From: Bacteroides sp.
GTDB lineage: Bacteria; Bacteroidota; Bacteroidia; Bacteroidales; Muribaculaceae
Direction of reading: 5' to 3'
Assembly (NCBI GenBank): GCA_014801595.1
Contig: JAAVDV010000002.1
Coordinates: 1 to 6,709 of the forward strand
DNA: 6,709 nucleotides
Part shown: positions 1 through 5,632 of the stretch, piece after piece
How positions within the stretch are numbered: the stretch's first letter is position 1
How the letters are laid out: every line of letters starts with the position of its first letter
Made by a program: the position numbers and the translations under genes
The notes under the pieces: model-generated
What the model saw: the letters and a program-made list of their open reading frames with translations, nothing else
What the model was told of the DNA's origin: nothing
Database searches by the model: none

Positions 1-35
1 AGCTTCGCGCCGATAAGAGCCGCCCTGGCAGAGGA
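1..35 (+). repeat. REP-like element copy A, cut by the window edge
   Basis: These 35 bases match the 3' half of copy B (153-187) with one difference, T instead of C at position 26. The hairpin half of the element would lie to the left of the window. It has the same orientation as copies B and C. The distance from A to B, measured at the shared AGCTTCGCG, is 152 bp, so A and B are close tandem members of one cluster. Confidence 0.85.
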
Positions 36-125
36 GGGAGGAGCAGCGCGGAGCAGCGATGAGAGGAAGGCGGAGGGAGAGAGGAGCAGCAAGGAGGAGA
101 GGAGGGGGCGGCGGAGCGGCGGGAA

Positions 126-187
126 GGGCGGCGGAGCCGCCCGGCACCAACGAGCTTCGCGCCGATAAGAGCCGCCCCGGCAGAGGA
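126..187 (+). repeat. REP-like element copy B with 7-bp hairpin
   Basis: This 62-base element is identical to copy C (1513-1574) except for one base, C versus T in the CGCGC(C/T)GATAAG segment. It opens with a perfect hairpin: GGGCGGC (126-132), loop GGA, GCCGCCC (136-142). A conserved 21-base tail follows (143-163), then GATAAGAGCCGCCCCGGC, which contains a small GCCG/CGGC stem. A half-module, GGGCGGCGGAGC, lies 20 bp upstream at 106-117, and copy C has the same half-module 24 bp upstream. Elements like this next to a RAYT gene are typical REP/BIME-type substrates; the pairing with this RAYT is inferred from position. Confidence 0.88.
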
Positions 188-293
188 GGCTGAGAGAAGA
201 GCAGGGGAGAGGAGCGGGGCGGCCAGGGAGGAGCCAGAGGGAAAGGAGAAGCGAGGGGAGAAGGGGCGGAGAGGAGGAGCGGAGGAAAGGGGC

Positions 294-329
294 GGCGCGA
301 AGCTTGTTGGCGCCGGCAGCTGCGCTGCC
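294..329 (-). repeat. Inverted, diverged REP-like element copy D
   Basis: Read on the minus strand, this is the element in the opposite orientation to copies A, B and C. The hairpin is GGCAGC, loop GCA, GCTGCC (plus-strand arms 315-320 and 324-329). The tail (314 down to 294) matches the 21-base tail of copy B at 19 of 21 positions. Compared with B, one stem pair has changed from G-C to A-T on both arms, which keeps the hairpin. Similarity stops after the tail. The hairpin end faces the RAYT gene, mirroring copy C on the other side. Confidence 0.75.
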
Positions 330-412
330 TTTGCGGAAGGATCAGCCTTTGCGGAGGGGCGCCGGAGCGGCGGGAGCGAAGGAGCGGCAGAGCAGGGGAG
401 CAGCCTTTGCGG
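327..412 (+). repeat. Three copies of the decamer GCCTTTGCGG
   Basis: The decamer occurs at 327-336, 345-354 and 403-412 on the plus strand, which is CCGCAAAGGC on the RAYT coding strand. The copies are unevenly spaced (18 and 58 bp). The first overlaps the hairpin of REP copy D, so in minus-strand reading the decamer leads directly into that hairpin. It may be part of the recognition or linker sequence of the element; its function is unknown. Confidence 0.7.
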
Positions 413-444
413 CGGGCGCGGAGAAGCGGCGGAGGGCGGCGCGC

Positions 445-1386
445 TCAAATTTTGATATGGAATTTGCCTTTGGCTATATCGGAGGCGAGAGCATTCATGA
501 AGAGACAATGCTCCCGTTGGCTCCTTCCGGCAGGCCTCGGTGCGGATACAAGCAGTAATCTCCCCTCCGAACAAACCTCATGGTGCAGCCCTGAGGGATG
601 GAATCGTTCCCCAAATTCCTCATCGGTGATGATAATCAAGGCTGCGTCATTGGCCAAAGCCCAGTCTCTTATTTTCTTCTCCGGCTGTGAGATGAATGGT
701 GAGACGAGCACACCATTGTTATTGACTGTCTTTAGCCAGAACCGCTTCTTAGCCTTCAACAGTTGCTCGCTATAATGTTTGCTTATCATGACCGCTACCA
801 ATTGGGATTCATCCAACAGATCCCAGTTGCCGTATGCCTCGTAAGTGACTCCGGAATGATGTGTGATGGGAAACCTCCGATGCCAGCCGGGGTGCGTGCG
901 GCGCACGAGGTGACGGCGCGGGTTGTCGCTGATATAATCGAGCATCCGCTGTCGCTGGTCTTTTCCGCGCAGGATGACATCGTGAAAACCCTCTCGGAAG
1001 AAATGAGTATCCGGGGGTCCACCGGCGGCCTCCCATAGTTCGCCGCACAGGCGCTTCAGTTTGGCTATGATATGCCCGAGATGAACTTTCGTGGCGCTGC
1101 GCACGAAGATGCACATGTGGAGATGATCAGGCATGATGCATCGGCGCTGAATCCAGATGAATGGATAAAACTTTTTCAGTTCTTTCATGGCCTGGGCTAT
1201 GATTTGTCCGGTGGCGGTTGGTACGGCGATCGGAGGCCAGTCATGATTTCCGGGGATTCCCTCTATCGAACTGAAATCGGCTATACCGTTTTCCTTCATC
1301 AATACGACATGATAAATACATCGGGAGCGGTAGTCATGAAGCGGATGCCGCACGCCTGCGCGGCGGTATTTGCGGAAATGGGCCAT
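445..1386 (-). CDS. REP-associated tyrosine transposase (RAYT, Y1/HUH family), 313 aa
   Basis: Single-strand DNA nuclease/transposase of the Y1 (IS200-like) HUH class. Known relatives bind and cut REP-type hairpins and usually stay as single chromosomal copies. The signature is clear: HPLHDYRSRCIYHV at 14-27, the metal-binding HUH motif in MPDHLHM with His88 and His90, and the candidate nucleophile Tyr151 in MLDYISDNPRR. The N-terminus through about residue 185 is the catalytic domain. A further ~115 residues follow, including GVLVSPFISQPEKKIRDWAL (225-244) and GRLLLV, which resemble a Rossmann-like (DprA/SLOG-type) fold; that assignment is tentative. The ATG start fits the conserved N-terminal motif and has no clear Shine-Dalgarno, usual for Bacteroidota. 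REP-like elements C and D face it on either side. There is no frameshift and all three catalytic residues are present, so it looks intact. No tnpB partner is seen. Confidence 0.93.
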   Translation of the reverse strand: MAHFRKYRRAGVRHPLHDYRSRCIYHVVLMKENGIADFSSIEGIPGNHDWPPIAVPTATGQIIAQAMKELKKFYPFIWIQRRCIMPDHLHMCIFVRSATKVHLGHIIAKLKRLCGELWEAAGGPPDTHFFREGFHDVILRGKDQRQRMLDYISDNPRRHLVRRTHPGWHRRFPITHHSGVTYEAYGNWDLLDESQLVAVMISKHYSEQLLKAKKRFWLKTVNNNGVLVSPFISQPEKKIRDWALANDAALIIITDEEFGERFHPSGLHHEVCSEGRLLLVSAPRPAGRSQREHCLFMNALASDIAKGKFHIKI

Positions 1387-1436
1387 ATCAAGGGAAGTTG
1401 ATTATATGGGATTAACGGCTGGTGCGCCATTAAATT

Positions 1437-1452
1437 GCCCGCCCGGGCGGGC
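1437..1452. repeat. Perfect 16-bp palindrome GCCCGCCCGGGCGGGC
   Basis: All eight base pairs are G-C. It lies about 50 bp upstream of the RAYT start codon, at the boundary between the AT-rich leader and the G-rich flank. Flanking bases do not extend the pairing, and no T-tract follows on either strand. It could be a hairpin in the leader of a RAYT transcript, a protein-binding site, or a diverged REP stem; the sequence alone does not decide. Confidence 0.7.
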
Positions 1453-1512
1453 CTGCTTCTGCTTCTTCTGCTGCTGAGCGGCGGGAATGGGCGGCGGAGC
1501 GGGAGCGGGGAT

Positions 1513-1574
1513 GGGCGGCGGAGCCGCCCGGCACCAACGAGCTTCGCGCTGATAAGAGCCGCCCCGGCAGAGGA
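1513..1574 (+). repeat. REP-like element copy C with 7-bp hairpin
   Basis: It is 62 bases long with one mismatch to copy B, 1387 bp away in direct orientation. The hairpin is GGGCGGC (1513-1519), loop GGA, GCCGCCC (1523-1529). The tail and the GATAAGAGCCGCC segment follow. The half-module GGGCGGCGGAGC lies just upstream at 1489-1500. It faces the 5' side of the RAYT gene with its hairpin end. Near-identity with B in an otherwise loosely conserved flank points to recent copying or gene conversion. Confidence 0.88.
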
Positions 1575-1575
1575 A

Positions 1576-1601
1576 GGGGCAAGGGGAGGGGGCAGCAAGG
1601 G
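1576..1601 (+). other. Canonical four-tract G-quadruplex motif
   Basis: Four G-runs of 4, 4, 5 and 3 bases (1576-1579, 1583-1586, 1588-1592, 1599-1601) are separated by loops CAA, A and CAGCAA. This fits the G3+N1-7 pattern with short loops. It starts two bases after REP copy C. A second, weaker set of G-runs (1653-1657, 1665-1667, 1672-1674) follows. G-runs are on the plus strand, so the minus-strand transcript would be C-rich and the structure would form in DNA. Formation in cells is not shown by the sequence. Confidence 0.65.
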
Positions 1602-1678
1602 AAGAGAGGAGAGAGGAGCAAGAGGAGGAGGAGCAGGAGGGCTGAGCGGCGAGGGGGAGGAGAAGGGCAGAGGGCAAG

Positions 1679-1699
1679 AGAGGAGAGGAGAGGAGAGGA
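1679..1699 (+). repeat. AGAGG pentamer microsatellite, 4.2 copies
   Basis: Four perfect AGAGG units plus one base form a short tandem repeat inside the homopurine-biased tract. Copy number may vary between strains by slippage. It lies between REP copy C and the terminator of the lipoprotein operon and has no visible coding role. Confidence 0.8.
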
Positions 1700-1716
1700 A
1701 GGGCGGGGCTTGCGGG

Positions 1717-1750
1717 AAAGAAAAGCCCCTCGGCCGGAAGGGCCGAGGGG
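1717..1750 (-). terminator. Rho-independent terminator of the surface-lipoprotein operon
   Basis: A perfect 10-bp GC-rich stem, CCCCTCGGCC (1726-1735) and GGCCGAGGGG (1741-1750), has a 5-base loop. On the minus strand it is followed by CTTTTCTTT, the expected T-rich tail. It begins about 12 bp after the TGA stop at 1763-1765. The plus-strand side of the stem is followed by purines, so it is directional. It should shield the RAYT region from read-through of the strong upstream operon. Confidence 0.9.
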
Positions 1751-1762
1751 GAGAAGCTATCC

Positions 1763-4700
1763 TCATTCTTTATATGCTTCGAAGAATGCACCTTTAGTGA
1801 AGTCATCAGAATAGGTCTTATCCTTTGTTTGGCGCTTTTCCCATGGACTACCCTCATTATCCTTCACACCATTGTTGATAATGAAGTTTGGAGCTTGGAA
1901 GTCATACCAGAAAATATTTGAATTCCCGACCTGCTTCATCTCCGTTCCAGGCCAATCATTCTTTGAAGCTCCCCAATAGTATATGTAGACTCCATGTCCT
2001 TTTGAGGCCTCTCCATTATGAATATTATTATCCCTTACTACGATACGGTTAAACCCGCTCGTCGGTATCTCTTTACCGCTGATATTGCAGTAAATCTGTC
2101 CGCTCTTGATTGAAGTTTGCGGCACATTGATGTCTGATCCACCAGAGGTCTTACAGAATATGAGCTGCACACAATTGGCAGGAATCTTCACTACATAACC
2201 CATGTTGTCTGTATTGGGGGTTCGGGTAATTACTGAATTCGAATCCTCTAAACTATACAGTTGTAATGTCGGCTCTTCCGGTGTTGAATATTTCACTTTT
2301 AGAGTTCCCCACCCGGCGAAATCGTAGAAGTAAACATTCATTGTTTGTCCAAGTGAAGGCTTAGTTTCTGTGATGTTGGAACCAACATTCAGCGTCTTGA
2401 TATCGTCTGTACCGGTAAAATCAGATATCCTTACGGCATCTTTATAGTAGTAAACTTTATCCTGTTTCCCCTCATCACCGTCTCTGAACTTAACTATAAA
2501 ATAGCCACTCGGAACAGAGGTCAGAGTATATGTGAGAGGAGTACTCCATGCACCGTCATAGCTGCTCCAAGGGATGATATTGCGGCCGGAGGCATCTTCC
2601 AAAGCAATTTGCCAAAGATTATTAGGTGCCGGATTCCACTGAATCTTGTAAGTCTTTGCTTTGGTGGGAGTAGTGTTGTATGCGCCTACTACATTATTTG
2701 TATCATCAAAAGCGAAACCCCAATGACCACCAAGGCCAGTAGTCTTACCATCATAGCTGTCTCCGACGACTTTCCAGCCGTAGAGCTGAGTGGGAGAGGT
2801 GCCTATAGTATGACGCACTGAGGAATCAGTATTGCCATACATTGTGCGTCGAGACATAGTGTGAATCTGTCCGTGCTCATCCACATAATTGAAGATTACA
2901 TAAAGATCCTGAGGTTTTGCAGTAGCAGAAGTGTAGTCAAGATAGAACTGCTGTCCGAGCAGAGGATCATCCATATTCATAGTCATCGTCTGCCAGTTGC
3001 CTATAGCCTGACCCGGCCAGTTGGTAGCAGCTGTCCGATTACCATCTACCTCGGTGTATAGATAGACATGAGTAGCACCGGATACGTTGAAATAGGTACG
3101 ATACTGTTGTTCAGTGACCATGCTGCTCTTATGGATACATCTTACAGACATTGATGCGCCGGAAAGATTAGTTGCACTCTCATCAGCCGATGCTCGTTCA
3201 AAACTTGGATTGGTACCTTCAAGAACGAATATCTGCATCCATTTCATTATTTCCTCTTTCTCCAGTCCATCTGCGGGAGTGGTAGTCCAGTAATAACCTG
3301 CGCGTGAGGTGCCGCGACGGCTGGTTCCCTCATAATAGCCCACTTTTGGGAAATATATTCTGCGTCCACCCTCCATTGCTAAAGAGGCATCATAATACGA
3401 ACCTATCTGCGACGTACGGAAGTCGGAATTGGATCGAAGCGTAGCCCATGTAGCCTTATTGGGGATATCCCAACCGGGGGGACAAAGATCCGTATATGCT
3501 TGAGCTTGGGTATAATCATTTGTAAGTTGTTCACCCCAGTGGCAACCATGATAATACTCACCTCCATTGAGCTTTTGATTCTCCGGGAAATATGCGGACC
3601 CACTGGACGTTTCAATATACATTTGATTGGTATGTGCACCAAGATTGCGGTCAAGCCAGAATTTACCTACCTTTGATTTCAACACCTCATAATAACAGAA
3701 TTCATTATTTTGAGCAGTGCTTGCTGATCTCTCAAGATACTTAGTATTTGTACGATGGAAGAAACCTGTATGATAAATATCGATCGGTAGATAAATCGGC
3801 TTTGCGAGATTTGCCGAGGTAACTTTAAGGCGTAATTGTCCTACCTGATAATTATAATCGGTATTGGAGCAAGTCACCGTGACTGTTATGCCTTCTCCTG
3901 CGGCAGACGTACCATTCTTTGGCGATACTGTTATGTCGGTCATCTGGCGTCCGCCATTATCGCTATAGATAAGGGGAGTGTCAAACTCCCACTGATATGC
4001 TTCGCCTTCAATGGGCGCCTTATAGGAGAGTTCGTACTCATAGGTCCAACGTGCTCCATCCTCACCGTACATCACCGGAAAATGGAGACCCTCGTTACGG
4101 ATCGAGTCACCGGTTTCACCTGTAGCGACACCGTAAAGTCTCATACCTCCTATGGCATTTCCTCCCAGGAATGCGAAGTAGTCATCTACCGTAACTTGAG
4201 TTGTCCCGTTACCATCCTTCATAAGCAATTTTGCCGAGGAAATAAGATCCGATGCGGAGAAATCACGTGCATAGACTACCTTTACAGGGCGGGTGAGTCC
4301 CTGCCAACGTACGGTAATGTTAGTTTCAAGAGTGCCGGGTTCCTTGGTCTCTTTCAATTTTAGCATAACCTCGTAAGCCTTGCCGTGAAAAGATTGGCCT
4401 GCATTGATATCAGGGTTGCTACCCGCTACCGGGGGATTGACTTTTACGACTTCCAGCCAGTCACATTCAATGTCTATATTAGCCGCTTCAAATTTATACT
4501 CTTCATCATTCGGAGTATAAAGCTTTACATAAAAAGACTTTGTCTGATCCCAATTATCAGCGGTTGTAGAATTACTACCATCAAATATCACGACATCCGA
4601 AACACCAAGTTCTCGAATACCGTCGGTAATCATGTTATAGCTTTGAGGATATACATCTATAATCTCAGTCTCAAGTTTGGACACCGGATTTTTGGCGGCC

Positions 4701-5602
4701 TCGGCAGGAGTGGCATAACCCTTATCCTTGACCTCTATGACGTAGACCTTATATTCATGGTTCGCCTCAACACTCATTGGCACTACTTTTTGAGTTGCAC
4801 CTTCTCCTTCGATTTTTTCGAAGTTGACGCGGTAATAGTAGTCAGAACCATCATAAGGAGCTTGCACAATCACATATGCGCGATCAGAATCTTTGGATGT
4901 TGGGTTTACCAATTCTCCACCTGCTGATAGAGTTGAATTGTCAGCCGGAAGAATAAACTTGCCATTGCAGGGGACTCTGTCAAGACGTACGTCCTCCGCT
5001 GCTCCGAATACACCACTATTCAGGACATCGCCTTCCGTATATTTCCCATCAGTTTCAGTCGCCATCATTGCCGACACTTTAGCGACTGTGCGATACAGAG
5101 GGATACATGAGGCATCACCATTAATAACATCTGACAATTTCACATCTCCGGTCATTGTGATATAATCAGATGTCGTTGGATTGAATTCGAAAGATGTGGA
5201 GCTTTTTTCAGCATAATCATCATTTACAGCGAATTCTATCCCTGTATTTACGGCCTTATTATTGGCCACTGCAGCCAAAGTCAAGGTGTTGACTTTAGCA
5301 CGCAGCTCCTTATCGAGAGTAAAGGTAATGACGGCTGAACCATTGTTAAACTCGGGCATTTCTGATCCAGCAAACGGCACCACCTGAGCGATAGACCCAG
5401 TATCATCAAGCACAAGAATCGTGAGATCCGTTACTGCATCCGGATCTGCCGCGCGTGTAGGAACAGTGGTCATGTCAGCAACACTCAAATTCAGTGTCAC
5501 CTCTCCATCGGAGCCAATTGTCCCCGGAATTTGGAAATCGTCGTCGGCACATGCCCCGAGCAACAGAGCCATCGCCGTATATGTGAATATTTTTTTATTC
5601 AT
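1763..5602 (-). CDS. Large fimbrillin-like surface lipoprotein with FISUMP and CBM26-like modules, 1279 aa
   Basis: Predicted outer-surface lipoprotein. Residues 1-18 form a lipoprotein signal ending in LGAC with Cys18 as the lipidated residue. The following ADDDF resembles the acidic export signal that sends Bacteroidota lipoproteins to the cell surface. Residues ~34-300 look like a FimA/Mfa-type fimbrillin N-terminal region, with the common 'TRA' segment (Arg50) before a VTDLTILVLDDTG strand. Residues ~310-620 are beta-rich, Ig/BACON-like. Residues ~647-825 form a Fib_succ_major (FISUMP) domain: FWLDRNLGA (648-656), CPPGWDIP (707-714), YYWTTT, VRCI. The C-terminal third has CBM-like sandwiches at ~838-945 (NWPG at 861), ~984-1055 and ~1087-1175, and a clear CBM26-like module at ~1203-1279 (VYIYYWG, DWPGTEM). 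The role is probably glycan binding, perhaps as a pilus-tip adhesin; a free surface glycan-binding lipoprotein is the alternative. No T9SS tail is visible. The ATG gives the intact signal peptide. It probably shares an operon with the gene 30 bp upstream. Confidence 0.9.
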   Translation of the reverse strand: MNKKIFTYTAMALLLGACADDDFQIPGTIGSDGEVTLNLSVADMTTVPTRAADPDAVTDLTILVLDDTGSIAQVVPFAGSEMPEFNNGSAVITFTLDKELRAKVNTLTLAAVANNKAVNTGIEFAVNDDYAEKSSTSFEFNPTTSDYITMTGDVKLSDVINGDASCIPLYRTVAKVSAMMATETDGKYTEGDVLNSGVFGAAEDVRLDRVPCNGKFILPADNSTLSAGGELVNPTSKDSDRAYVIVQAPYDGSDYYYRVNFEKIEGEGATQKVVPMSVEANHEYKVYVIEVKDKGYATPAEAAKNPVSKLETEIIDVYPQSYNMITDGIRELGVSDVVIFDGSNSTTADNWDQTKSFYVKLYTPNDEEYKFEAANIDIECDWLEVVKVNPPVAGSNPDINAGQSFHGKAYEVMLKLKETKEPGTLETNITVRWQGLTRPVKVVYARDFSASDLISSAKLLMKDGNGTTQVTVDDYFAFLGGNAIGGMRLYGVATGETGDSIRNEGLHFPVMYGEDGARWTYEYELSYKAPIEGEAYQWEFDTPLIYSDNGGRQMTDITVSPKNGTSAAGEGITVTVTCSNTDYNYQVGQLRLKVTSANLAKPIYLPIDIYHTGFFHRTNTKYLERSASTAQNNEFCYYEVLKSKVGKFWLDRNLGAHTNQMYIETSSGSAYFPENQKLNGGEYYHGCHWGEQLTNDYTQAQAYTDLCPPGWDIPNKATWATLRSNSDFRTSQIGSYYDASLAMEGGRRIYFPKVGYYEGTSRRGTSRAGYYWTTTPADGLEKEEIMKWMQIFVLEGTNPSFERASADESATNLSGASMSVRCIHKSSMVTEQQYRTYFNVSGATHVYLYTEVDGNRTAATNWPGQAIGNWQTMTMNMDDPLLGQQFYLDYTSATAKPQDLYVIFNYVDEHGQIHTMSRRTMYGNTDSSVRHTIGTSPTQLYGWKVVGDSYDGKTTGLGGHWGFAFDDTNNVVGAYNTTPTKAKTYKIQWNPAPNNLWQIALEDASGRNIIPWSSYDGAWSTPLTYTLTSVPSGYFIVKFRDGDEGKQDKVYYYKDAVRISDFTGTDDIKTLNVGSNITETKPSLGQTMNVYFYDFAGWGTLKVKYSTPEEPTLQLYSLEDSNSVITRTPNTDNMGYVVKIPANCVQLIFCKTSGGSDINVPQTSIKSGQIYCNISGKEIPTSGFNRIVVRDNNIHNGEASKGHGVYIYYWGASKNDWPGTEMKQVGNSNIFWYDFQAPNFIINNGVKDNEGSPWEKRQTKDKTYSDDFTKGAFFEAYKE

Positions 5603-5632
5603 CGTTTCAGTTGTGTTTCAAAGGTCGCCAGA
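5603..5632 (-). other. 30-bp intergenic spacer in the surface-protein operon
   Basis: The short same-strand gap, with no terminator hairpin, supports co-transcription. The bases just before the ATG are A-rich (AACTGAAACG) and contain no GGAGG-like Shine-Dalgarno, as is common in Bacteroidota, where AT-rich, unstructured leaders guide initiation. Confidence 0.7.

Larger units (their letters stand above)
1..444. other. Noncoding GC- and purine-rich flank downstream of the RAYT gene
   Basis: I see no credible gene here. The plus strand is dominated by G and A, with short GGA, GAG and GCGG words, and it carries REP-like elements at 1-35, 126-187 and 294-329 and a repeated decamer at 327-412. Open frames crossing it translate to low-complexity Arg/Ala/Gly strings, as expected from GC-rich repeats. 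The stretch lies 3' of the RAYT stop codon, so a RAYT transcript would run into the inverted repeat copy at 294-329. No T-tract follows a hairpin on the minus strand, so I cannot name a standard terminator for the RAYT gene. Confidence 0.75.
294..1574. mobile_element. REPtron-like unit: RAYT gene between facing REP-like elements
   Basis: Copy D (294-329, minus) and copy C (1513-1574, plus) are inverted relative to each other, both with the hairpin end toward the RAYT gene at 445-1386. RAYT genes flanked by inverted REPs are the published REPtron arrangement. The unit sits just beyond the terminator of the surface-lipoprotein operon, so it interrupts no gene. I found no convincing target-site duplication. 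Boundaries are nominal, since copies A and B extend the cluster to the left. Whether the unit moves as a whole is unknown; most RAYTs are domesticated. Confidence 0.6.
1387..1762. other. Noncoding GC- and purine-rich flank between the RAYT gene and the lipoprotein gene
   Basis: No credible gene. From the RAYT start outward it holds a short AT-rich leader (about 1400-1436), where the RAYT promoter probably lies, a 16-bp palindrome (1437-1452), a CTG/CTT-rich stretch, REP copy C, a long GA-rich tract with a G-quadruplex motif and a pentamer microsatellite, and the terminator of the neighbouring operon. The leader contains TATAAT on the minus strand (about 1402-1407), but I see no well-spaced Bacteroides -33/-7 pair, so I do not call a promoter. 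Frames across the tract give proline/serine or glycine/arginine low-complexity strings. Confidence 0.72.

Noticed and set aside
304..775. Plus-strand open frames of 84 and 122 residues near the RAYT 3' end
   Set aside because: They run antisense to the RAYT gene or through the repeat flank, with Arg/Ala-rich or unrecognisable sequence. The minus-strand RAYT frame explains the region.
1..1574. CRISPR array
   Set aside because: The repeats are few, unevenly spaced, present in both orientations and separated by low-complexity DNA or a whole gene, and no cas gene is present.
1765..1787. Small inverted repeat ATTCTT/AAGAAT at the 3' end of the lipoprotein gene
   Set aside because: A six-base AT-rich stem with an 11-base loop inside coding sequence is likely chance; the strong GC-rich terminator lies just beyond it.
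1299..1857. Overlapping open frames on both strands across the GA-rich flank
   Set aside because: Their products are low-complexity Pro/Ser/Leu or Gly/Arg/Glu strings made by the repeats and microsatellite. They overlap the terminator and the end of the lipoprotein gene, and show no domain or signal.
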